A model generated the notes under the pieces. That model did no database searches. It was not told the origin of the DNA and saw nothing but the letters and a program-made list of their open reading frames with translations. A stretch of DNA of 64,000 nucleotides, from positions 1 through 64,000 of the forward strand of contig VWZW01001252.1 of NCBI GenBank assembly GCA_013397115.1, in the 5' to 3' direction. This stretch comes from Edolisoma coerulescens. Taxonomy: Eukaryota > Chordata > Aves > Passeriformes > Campephagidae. Positions 24,501 through 36,500 of the stretch are shown here, in pieces. A program made the position numbers and the translations under genes. Every line of letters starts with the position of its first letter. Positions within the stretch are counted from its first letter, which is position 1.

Positions 24501-27500
24501 GACCATTAAAATGCTCTGATTTTCACCCAAACTCTGATTTTTTTCTCCATTCAGCAAATTTTTCTACCCTTACCACATAAATAGAAATAATCTTTTAACC
24601 CTACTGATCAGTACCCAGCTATATAACTTAACACTGTCTTCAGAGGAGCCATGATATGGAACTACATATGGAACATTCCTCCATAAAGTGGAAATTTAAG
24701 GTAAGAGTTATAATCTTACCAATCTATTTTAAATTGGTATTCGGAAAACAGGAATATTTCTAAGGCTATGTACAGCTTCTGTAACAGATAAAGGGTGAGA
24801 AGAAGAAATTGCTTTTCTGGCATTATTTTGATGAATCTCAGAAACAGATCAGAGAGCAAAATCTTGCATAGTCTTTTGATCCCTAATGTTTGGGCAAGAT
24901 TGTAATGATTTGCACACTCCAAATGTGCATAAATTTCCTTTCCACCAACTGTAATAAGCCCCTCTATTTCCTCTCGTTATTTTCCTGGTCTCACCTCCAT
25001 CCCTCCTCCTGTTTGTACGTATTTCCCTTCAGAAATCTGCTGCATTGGCAAATTAGCGACTGATAAACATAGGAGTGGGATACAGACAATGCAAGTTTGC
25101 ACAAAAGCTCCTCCTCTGCACCTACAAATCCCAGTACGGATATAAAATTACTGATAACCACAGCCAGAAAGTAGAAGCAGTTCAGCTTTTGTAACCTCTC
25201 ATGAGGACTTTCTCAGTGAAGCCTGAGAATTGCTAGCTAGAAAAATTGCATGGTCATGATTATTTTATTTCTTTTTAAAAATTAAGTTCAGTGGGATGCC
25301 AGCACTAGAGACTACGAGCTCTCTCTCCATGGAACAAGCACAGCGGTTTGGCTGTTGGTAACTCCCCTCTCCACCGCCAGTCCTTAGCGGGGGACCAAGA
25401 AATTCCTTCTGGGTCACGCCTGCCTCCAGCAGAGAGCTCCATCCATCCCCCCGTGTGCTCTGCTGCTGCCATGGGAGGGCAGATAACGTGCCAACACCTC
25501 TCACCCTTCCCTCATCCTCCCCGACAGCTGAAGCCCTCAGGGCACGCCAGGGTGCAGCAGCGGCTGCAGCTCGCAGGCTGGGGATGGCTCTGGCACCCGC
25601 AGGGGAGCAGAGCTGTGCCCTGTGCCTGGCCAGGGGCCGCTGCTGCTGCGGGGCCCTGCAGCAGCAAGAACACAATAAATAAAGCACTACAATTACCTTG
25701 CACAGCACCCGCAGAGATGGGCACGGGGCAGGAAAGTCCCAGGGACAGTTTACTTCACATCCCCTTTCATGAACCTGCCAGGGTACCTCGCAGTCCCATC
25801 ACTACAGAATTTCACTGCCTCCAGAGCATTTCAGTAGAAAATGTGCCCACAGTAATTAAATGATCACTGGGGTATTTTTTGACTTGAGCAATTTGTTTGC
25901 ATTCTCCAAATTTGCTTCCTGTCCTATTGTAGGCTGATTCACTCAAGACCAAGGAATCAAATATTAATTTGCTTTCTTTAGCACAGAAGAAATTAATAAA
26001 TGTTGTACTCTAAGGTGCAAAACCTACTTCAAACATGAGTGATCCCAATAGAAATCTTGGAAATGTTTGTCAAGATGTGTTTAACCAACAGTCTTCAAAG
26101 CGTAACTATAACACCAGTTGACTGTAGAGCACTGCAATGTGTAAAGGTTCTTCACAGTTTTAGGAAGTAAAATATCACACATAAATGATTCTGTAGGTGT
26201 GATTCTGCCTATAGACAAAATATACCAGAGGTATTCTGCATTAATTTCCGCCCTGTGCTATGTGCCCATCTGTAGAACACAACTGTCACAGTTTTTGCTT
26301 CACAGCCTGCAGCTGCAGTCTTGTCACATCTCTTGAGGAGAGTGGAGCAGAAGCCTTGGGATAGAGGAAGTTAAAAATAATAAAATAACAGAAGATCAGA
26401 GAGATTGCAGTTGTGGAGTTAGTGTTTCAGTACTGGCTGGTTCTCTTGCCCAGAGCCAGGATTTAACCAGAGGCTTTAGTGAGAGTCTGGTGCAGCAGGG
26501 ACAATCTTAGCTCAGGCATGGCACCAAAAATTCAGATAATTCTGCCACATGCTTTTAAAGTGCTTTTAGAAAAGAGCAGAATGCTCTCAAGATGTAGAAT
26601 TCTCTAACAATACCAGGCGCTCATTAAAAACAGTCATTTCAAAAAATATATATTTGTACATAACATTTCTACAATGGACAACTCTGCCAAGCATGGATCC
26701 TCAAATCTGGATAAAATCGAAAAAATTAAATAAATGGTATATCCATCATTAACAGGAGCTGGGAATTATGTACAATGGACTATAACTGCTGTCATTGCTA
26801 ATCTCTAATTAAAGATTTTATAGCTTTTCAGTAAGAGTCAGGTATTTAATTCATCTCTCCTCCAAAAGAGCCATTTCTACTTGAAATTACATGAATGGCA
26901 TAAAGAAAGATAATTATTTGGTAAAATTTGTGGCAAAGTGGATAGCAGCAATTATCCACTGATGCTGAAGACAAGAAGATAAGATGAATTATTACACTGT
27001 ATTTTTCTGACACTGTCCCCAAAGCAACTTAAAAAAAAAATGTGTCTCAAAATTTATGTCTGTTTAAATCTGATAATGGATCTTCTAAAGCAGGCAAAGG
27101 ATGATTTGTGCATACCAACATTTGCATTAGGGAGGGAGAGATCTGCTGTTGATTCATGGCTGCTTCAACACTGGCAGGAGAGGCTGCTGGACTTGAGAAA
27201 CTCTCCCACGCTCTGAGGTTTAGGATCTGAGCTCTGCAGGGCTGAGGGGTGGAAGTCCTGAGCTCCATCTGCCCAGGTTTTCTGCCCCAAGTGCAAGCCC
27301 AGCTCCCCCAGCCCACAGGAACCAATCTCTGAGCTGGGCCATGGATAAGGAGGTCACAGAGAGCAGACAGGGTAGATTAGGTTGGAACCCCCAGTTACCA
27401 GCATTGTCAGCGTGTTAGTTTTGCTTAACTAGTATTTATTTTCAGGCTTAATTCTGTCTAAATTATTTATTTTGCCTGCAGTCAATTGCTTACCAAATAC

Positions 27501-30500
27501 CTGAATATTTCATACAGATCTTCCATCAAATGCCAGTCTTTAAAGCGTGGATTCGTGCCTGGAAGGACAAGTTTCCCATGGAAAGCTGCCCTCCAGGAAG
27601 GACAGCAGAAGAGATGGAGGTAAATGAAGATGACCTTGAAGCTCATTGCTCTGAAGAAATGACAGGCCTCCCATGGAGGGAATAATGCAGCGGAATTGCA
27701 GCCTCACTCCCACCAGTGGTTGTTGCTATGGTGATTGATACCGAAAAGCCCATCTAGATGGAGACTGCAGAAGGAATAGTAATTCCTGATACTGTTCAAA
27801 TCACTAATGGAGCTAAGGAGCCATCTCACGCACTCCTGCAAATTAATATTTGCATGTGCTCGCTGCCTTTGTCACACACTGCCCTCAAACACAAATCAGT
27901 CATTTTCCCATTCTCTGCAGCAGTATTTGCATAGTATTAGTTAATTATAACCCAGCAACCAGATGCCAAAGCCCCTGCTGACAAATAATAGTTGGTTCCA
28001 AAATGTATGTGCTGATTTAGAGTGTATTTCCTGAGATTCATATATTCATTCCAAGTGGTTTAATGATCTGAAAATAGAATTAATTATGACCCCCAATTTA
28101 CAGAGAGAAGCAGTTTATGTACAAAGGTATGCACACTCTGCACTGTCTGTCTTTAATTTTACGTATGTGCAATAAGGTTGCAACTCATACCTGCAGTCTC
28201 CTCAATTTTCCTTCAAACCAGGAAAGGGTTAGGAAGTTTACCAGAGGTTCTTCTGGCTAAATGACTGAAAATGACCTCAAAATAAGAACAAGTGAATCCA
28301 GCGTAGAGGGTTTATGGGTAAAATAAAGCAGCTTGAAAGAAAAAAAATGGATGGTCAAAATACCAAAGGTTAATACTGTCCTACTTTTGTGACAATCCAA
28401 GACACCCCATGGGGATCTCATGAGGATAAAGACATTATTATTACTCTTTTATATTCTGACTGGAATAGAATCAGCTGAATCAGATTGGAGATGTTTGGTA
28501 CTAGCCAAAATTTAACTGGAAAAAAAATACGCTGTGATGTGTCTAGTGAGTTTCTTTCCTGACTTTGAAAATTGGAGCCTGTACAGGACAAGCTCACTCC
28601 TATTCCCTTAGACATGACTTGCTTATTAAAATGGCAGTTTTACAAATTACACCAATTTGGCAAATCCCTGAGAAACATCTGATAATAGCCATGAAACTAA
28701 CAGCTGCTCTAATATTATCACACAAAATTCTGTATTTCTGAGGAATATATGAACGTTCAGCAAGCAGAACAGGAGATTACTGAGCAGGGCTTGATCCTGG
28801 GACAGTGCACACAAATCCCACATTACTGCACACACAGACCTCTTGGATTCAGCAGGACTCCCTGTGGTTATGCACTTTCTGCACAGGATTTCTGTGCACA
28901 GCATTTTCTGCACGACCAGGATTTAATTTTGCCATTGCAGAGTTTAAATCACAGACCCTTTGCCAGGAAAAGCCAATCCATGAATGTCACCATCCACCCA
29001 TTGGGCAGATTCCCACTCTGTGCTCATCTGCTGGCAAAGAGACACGACCTGCCTGTTTTCCCCATTGTTTTCTGGTTCCTTATGTCCAGCTCAGGAGAAA
29101 GACTTCATCAGCATCCTACAAGCTACACTCCAATCACATTGGCAAATGACAGCACAACTGGGTTCATTCTTAGAAAATGTGGGAAAGGCAAGGAATCCCA
29201 GCCCATGGCTCCACAGCCATGCCACTGGCCTGCCCCCTTCTCCTTACCCTTACCCGTTCCTAAGCACAGGGACAGTACCAGTTTAACCAGTTGGAAAGCT
29301 GAGCCATTTCCCCAGAATCAGTCAAGTCATTTATAATCTACTGCCATAACTAAGCAGGGAATCCTGGAGGTTGCTGACTCACAGGTTTGAACTCACCTGA
29401 GCAGTGAGGGACAAAGCAGAGCTCACATTGCAAGCAGTGAGGTCAGTGGCCCATAAAATTTCTACTTCCACTAATTTACTTTGCTTGATGGGAACTGTCT
29501 GTAAGAGGGGATACTGCTTCTAATTGCAGTTTGCTTCACTATTAAACATTCACTGCAATTGGAACATGCACTATGAACTCCTCTGGAGCACAGGCAAAAC
29601 AAGGCAAGGCTGAGAGCTTTGCCTTCTCAACCCCCCAGTTTACCCAACCATGTCTCACGTTTCTCTAGTAACAGTGATCCAAAGTGAGCTTGAATGTAGG
29701 TTCAATAACAATTAAAAAGATGCTTTTGAAATAAAATGGTTTGCAAGACAACTGATCTGAAGGGAGAAGTACCTTAAAAAAGAAGCACTGAGGATGCAAT
29801 TGGCAGAATTTGGTGTAGCCCCATTCAAGGTTATGAACATAAGCACATCCTATAATGACCGAGTCCATAAACACAAGACCCCTGTGGTGATTTTGGGAGG
29901 GGGAGAGACTGACAGACTGCTCAGGAAACAACCAGCCCCTGACTGTTTTCAGTTATGTGATAATTAGGGGGCACAGCTATTACATGATGCGGACAACGTA
30001 CCTATGTACCCACAATTCCAGAAAAGAATGGCAATCATTTCTGAAAAAACAGTATTACATTTCCTACTCAAATGGAAAATTTAATCACTGAGTGGCACTC
30101 ACTGCAATTAAACCTGTAAGGGTCGTGTGCTGACTGTGCTCACATTAACAGCAATGAGATTTCCATGGCATTAGGATTTGCCTTGCAGTTTCTATGACTT
30201 GGGAGTAGAAAGAAGCACTCTCCTGGATTTGGGCTGAGATGAAGACTCACATGTTCAACATGAGCAATTATTTTAAAGTTACTGGAACAAAGAAGGGTAA
30301 TGAAGTGGTGTTTATTGTGAGCTAAACCTTTCTCATTATATTTATCAAACAAGCAAATTTTTTTGCAAAGTAAAAGCAAAGTTAATCCCACCATTATATC
30401 ATCCTCTGTAAGAAAGAGTGTATTTCAGCCACTAAGATGACTTTCAGATGTTGTTTTATCTGTTAATATGACTCATATTAACCAACTTTTTTTTTTTTCC

Positions 30501-33500
30501 CTCTTGCATCAAACATGACATGGTCCTCTCCTGCGTAGGACTGTGCTGAGTTCAGGCTACTGATTTTGATTTAGCCTTCAGATCATATGCTCAGGAAGCA
30601 GAACTGTTAATTAGTGTAACACATATGTACTGGTGGCCACTGCAGGATGCAACTCCTACCCACGTATCTGCCATCATAGCATCATCACTGGCACTGCCAG
30701 CTACAGAAGATTTCCCTGAATAAAACTAAACAGATTCTGGCTTTTTGGATGAATAGGCTCAAAATTATAGCTGCGTTCTTATGAAGAAAGCACTTCAGGG
30801 ACATGAAATACAATTGTATTTGGCAATAAGAGATGTAATTCCTTGACTATTTCGACTCTAGGAGCTCTAACTGTCGAAAGACAGACTACCCAAAAGATAA
30901 ACATAACTACAGGGCAATTTTTGCTCCTCTGTCAGTATGATGTGAGATTGGAAAGAAGAATCAGAGCCAATGTCTCCAGCTAAAGTGCAGAAAGAGCGGC
31001 AGGACAAAGCTTGTGTGGGTGTGACAGGTATCCTGCAGTCCAGCACTACTAAGCTTCAGTTTGAATTATCCACAAGTCTTTGTATAAAAGCAGCTCTTTC
31101 ATAGCCCTCTTCCAGAACCCCGGGAACAACCGTCCTTTGGGGTGTGAAGGACGTGTCCGTGTGTGGGGTGGGAGTGTGCTTGTGCTGCTCTTTGCACCTC
31201 CCCTTTTTCCCTCGTGCTCCTTCAGGTAATGCTGCAGAAGTACCACTGCTGCATTGTCTTGTTTTCAGATTGTGTTTTCATCTACTCTGCTTTAGAGAAT
31301 AAATTATCCATGGAACACTGATAGGGACAATTTCTCTGAGAGGAGGATCAGCACGGGGCCACCCCCAAAGCCCAACTCTGTGCTGGAAGCTCCATCTGCA
31401 GATGTGCCACACATCTTCCTTTATAAACCTCAGCTCAAGAGACAGCAGCAGGGAAAGCAGAGCCATTCTGCCCTCACCTCCTGCAGGTAGAGCCCTGGCA
31501 CAGCTTGGGCCATGGCTTTAGGGTTTAATTCTGGATTTACACAACGACTGTCTTACCTCTAACCTAAGTTCACACACTGTTTAATTATGCTTAATTACAA
31601 TGAGCATCCAATATTAAAAATGCAACTACCTTCACTTTTCCTGTCAGCATGCAATTAAAAGTAACTCCCAATCTCTTTTTTTTCTTGCCATTTTGTTCTG
31701 AAGGAACTCAGGACAAATATGATTAGGGGCTGAGATTTTTTTCCTAAATAACAATGGGGATTTTTCTGCAAATTACTACTGCTTTTGAAGGAGCTCTAAT
31801 ACTTTAAGCAGTGATAAAGTGGCAGCTGTACATGTTTAATTTCAGAGAGCCAGGGCATAATGCACAAGCATTAATCCCTCCAGCTGTCCAGTAATTAAAC
31901 ATCATGTAAAGCCCAGAGGATATCATTGCTGTGCTACCTTATCTTATTTATGAAGGACTTGCATTTGTTAAATCTAGCAATTCTTTTTCCCTTCTTGGAA
32001 ATAATTGTAAATTCTTCCAGTATGGCAAGTGCACTGAAGCTACAGCTACCCTCTATAAAATGCCAGGAATTTCAGACCAGCCATGTTTCTTTCCATCACA
32101 TACTAAAATAATCATGAATAATGATAGTGGATAAATATTTCCTTTACAGGCACGGCTGTGATACTGTGGGCTTTAGCCCTGTTAAAATGGGTGGGTTTCT
32201 CAGGGAGAACACATGGCAAAATCTGATCCTTTGGGTTTGATGTCCCTCTGAGCTGACTGAGGGACAGCACATCACTGTGCGCTTGGCCTTTAATGAAGGC
32301 AGTGAACAGAAGTAACTGACAAAAGCACACATTCATCAAACTGCAATGAAAGAGAAAATCAGTGCTGCATTATCACCAAGTTAAAAGCTCTCAGTAGGAT
32401 CAGTGGAGATCTGGAATGGACTGGATCAGTATGGTCAAATCCCAACAGGGAGCACTGGAAGTGTGACTCAGATGCAAAACTCACATAGCTTTTACTGCAC
32501 AAAGAAGAAAACGGTGCTGAGACAACTGATGCTCTTTATAGTTACAGGAAAATGAGAAAAGATGATAAAACAATTTAACTGTCAACAGAAAGGTCACTTC
32601 ATGTGTGTGTAGGTGCAGGAGCAGAGTGGGGGAAGGAAGGTGGCTTTAAATCAGCTTTGCAATTTCCCTCCTTCAGCTGGTTCAGCACCAGGTGGATCTG
32701 CTGGAGGGATGAACAGCTTTAGCCTGCCTTAAATTCTGCCTTCAGCCAGTGGTTCTCAGGTGACCTGAGGGCCATTGAGCAGGCACTGGAAGGAGCTAAC
32801 TCAAAGTTTTCTGCACTTGGACCTTCCAAGAAAAGGACCCCTCATTTGGAAGGGCTGCTGCTTTTTATGGGGAATAACACATGAGCCTGGAGCTTTGCCA
32901 GGGAAAGTGGGAAGTTCTTCACCTGAGGATCCTGTAAATGATCTATGTACACCACGGAAACGTGAAGGCTGTGAGCTGCCATGGCAAGGACACATGGTTA
33001 CAGCTGAGCACACCTGTGCTTACTGTGGTTTCCTTTATGAATTTAAAAAGCCTTTATCCAGTTTGTTCACTTTTAACCTGGCATATCATCATATAATAAA
33101 GATGAAAATCTAGAATTGTGAGATACATGGTCAGCAATGAAAAGCCTGAAGGCCAGGGTCCAAAAGAAGATGCTCTGGGTGACAAGGCTGTCACTGTCAT
33201 GAGACTCCTGCAGGAATTCCTGGCTCTCACCTCAGCCAACTGCACAAGGTCATTGTGAGTATGTCCATTGCCTGCACAAGTTCCCACAGATCGCTCTCTG
33301 TGCTGTAGTTTTGCAGAATAAACCATGGTATGGGTAAATAGCTTATTCTGCTATCAATGTGTCAATGAATACATCATTTCACTGCATCTGACTGTTGGGA
33401 AAGGGAAAAAATTGTGCACTTCCACCTCCTCATCTGAAAGACACAATTCCCATATTGAGTGCAAGCAGTGGCTCAGGTGAGAACCAGTGACACAGACAAG

Positions 33501-36500
33501 AGATGGGGCCAGAGCCTTGTTCTCTTTTGAGCATCCCAGTGCCCTGTCAGGAGGAACACGTGTGCATTAAAGGGGTTCACTGCCACTTCAGCTGGTACAG
33601 GATGGCTGCTCTTCTGTTCTAAAGCCACTCTCAAGTGCTCTCTGAATTCCTGAGCAGCTGACAAAACACTGTTACTGTCTCTCTTAGCAGAGATTTAACA
33701 AGTTCTGCAGTAGTTAGCCAAGTCCAGACTGACCCCGAGTTGTGTTGCTTTAATTACAGCCTCTCATATTTAATTTCTCTTTTAGCCTCAGTAAACACAT
33801 TCCTAAGCTTGTCCAATCCATTGTGACAAAGGTTGGGTGCACTGGGAGCAGAAAACCTTCACCAGGGAAATAAGGAGGCTGCCAGCACCTCCAAGCCAGC
33901 AAATTCAAGACTGCTAACCCTGACCTATGACTATAACACACCTGGTATTGTAAAGACTCAAATTATTTCTGCTCTAAAAACTGAAAAACAAGATTTTTCT
34001 TTTTATATAGACTTATTTTTAAAAGGCAGATATTTGCATTTTCAAAAATTGTTTGTGCCCTGAAAGTCAGTAGTGTTCCTAAAGCCTGTCTGTTGGAAGT
34101 CAATTATTCAGGCAGACGGGCACTTAACTACCCACGTGCAAGGATTAATACCTGCAATTAATGCCTGGTGCAACTGCAGCCTGTGCAGACACAAATCTGG
34201 ATCCCTAATCACTGGTGCTTTATCCACTGCAGGTGAAAGAATTTGCAGTTTCCATCGCTCCCTTGGCAAGTTCTTCCACTGGGTGAAAATCACACCATTT
34301 TGTCTCCTTGTTCATATTCTCTGCTTTTGTTCCTGAGTCTCTGAACAGCTGCTTTCTCCCCCCAGCTGGCTGTGCCAATGTCTGCACTGGATACATTTCA
34401 CATGGATTCAAAAAGCAACGACATCATTCTGAGAGGAAAAATCCAGCAAGAATTATAAGGTCCAGAGCAGTAGCTGGAAAGCAAACTGCTGGAAGAGGAA
34501 GCACCATAACACACTTACACTGTTCCTGCAGCTTTGGATGATTCTATACCGTAACCATTGCTGTCTTCTCCTGCAGGAGATCCTCCCTTAACTTGGGCTG
34601 TGAACATTCTGATACAGGGACAGGTTCTTGCACAGCCTCAGCACAACCAAGCTTTGCTCCTGGATACCAGCACGCTCTTGTTACTGGTACAAATTACCAA
34701 TGCAGAAATGCAGGCATAAATAAGGTTCATAAACTCTGTATTAAATCCTAGAAGAACTATAAATCTAAGAACCAGTTATTCCTATCAAAAAATAGGAGTA
34801 TACACAGTTAAAATATTTTTGAAGTGTCACATGAGGTTGCAGTAATAGCTTTATTAACATGGATTTAGAAAGAGCTTAAGGGTTTTTCTTCTGCATGCCC
34901 TCACTCACACCATCTTCAAGTCATCATCCAGTTGTTTATTGCACATGCAGGCTCTCACCACAGAAATTATTCTGAGCACAAATAAATCCCCTTCCAAACA
35001 CTCATCCAGCAAGATGTGTTATTTACAGACAAGCTGGTCAGCTCTGTGAGAAGTGCAGCCTCTGTGACAGGGTGCTCTGCTCCAAGGGGCTGTGGGTGAG
35101 AGGCAATGCTGAAGCTTCTTATAAAATGAGAATAAAAACATGAGTGCAGAGACTAAATTACCAAAACAAAGACAAGAAGGGGTCTGAAGTGGTCAGGATA
35201 CTGTGTGCTGCTGAGATAAGAGGAAACAGAGAAAGGAGGATTCTAAACAGAGAAGAAATGGGAATGGTAACAGAGTATCAGTGGATAGGCTTAGTGAGGT
35301 TTATCAGATTTGGATAAGACAGAGGATAGCTATCAATCCTCCACAAGCTCCCAGTTGAAACAGCTCACACAATTGTTCTCATCCATGAGGAAAAGACCTT
35401 CATTTGACAGGCAACCTCCCTGAAAGTGCTCCCACTGCAGCCATTCAGCAGTGCCTCCTGTCTCCCTCTCAAAGCGAGTTTTGACCTCAGAAAGATGCTG
35501 AGTTGAGATCTTAGGACTGAAAGCTTTTGATGTTTGCACCCACCCAGGATGCTCTGAGTTTGCCTGTCAGTGCCTTTTCCCGTGGTCCTTGTGCCAGGGA
35601 ATGGCCCATCCCACATCCAGACTCAGCAGAGATTTCCAGTATGTGGGGACAACACTCAGTCACTAGGAACTGGTTGAACCCTACGAGTTCATTTCTCACA
35701 AGGTACCCAACAATCATCACAATGTGGTAATTTGTCCTTGGATTAAACTTCCATTTTTAAGAACCTGCACATGCACTAAAACTGGAAGATAAGAGTAGAG
35801 ATGCTGAAACATCCAGAACAGAAACACTCAGCTATTTCCAAATCCATTAATAGCATCATTATGCTGAAATTATGTGGCATTCAGAACATATTTACATTCA
35901 TCTTGGGGGTTACGAAAGGCTTAGGAAAAAAAAGGTTCAAAGCAATTTCAAGTAGATTTTTATTATAACTAAAAGACTCCGTGAGACCACTCCCACTGGT
36001 GTGAGCAGCAGCAGCATTAAATCAGGGGAGGCAGCCACCAGTGTAAAAATTGTTCTAATTTCACTAACTCGTATCAGGAAAATAGCAGTTACAATTATCT
36101 TCTGAATTTGTCTCTAATTCAAGCCTCTCATTCAAAGAAAAAAAAATGTACAGGCTAAAGAGAAAACACTTAAAAGTTTCACACAGAAAACAAAAGGAAA
36201 AAGAAAAAAAGGACTAAGAAAACATACTTTTAAAAAGAGAGCTGAATAGTGGAACAAGTTGTTCACAAAGTAAAAGCTTTGATAATATTTTGTTTGATAA
36301 AGCTGACTGCAAAGAAATAAACTTATCCAAAGCCTTCTACTCAGAACCACAAAATGTTCATGTAAAACATATTTCATCATACAACTTCAAAGAAAAGATA
36401 TAATGTAGATTATGAACTGGGTAGGTATTAGAGCCCAAAATCCAATTTTCAAATGAATAAACTTCAATTTGTGCTTGAATGTAATCATTCAACCCTTTCA

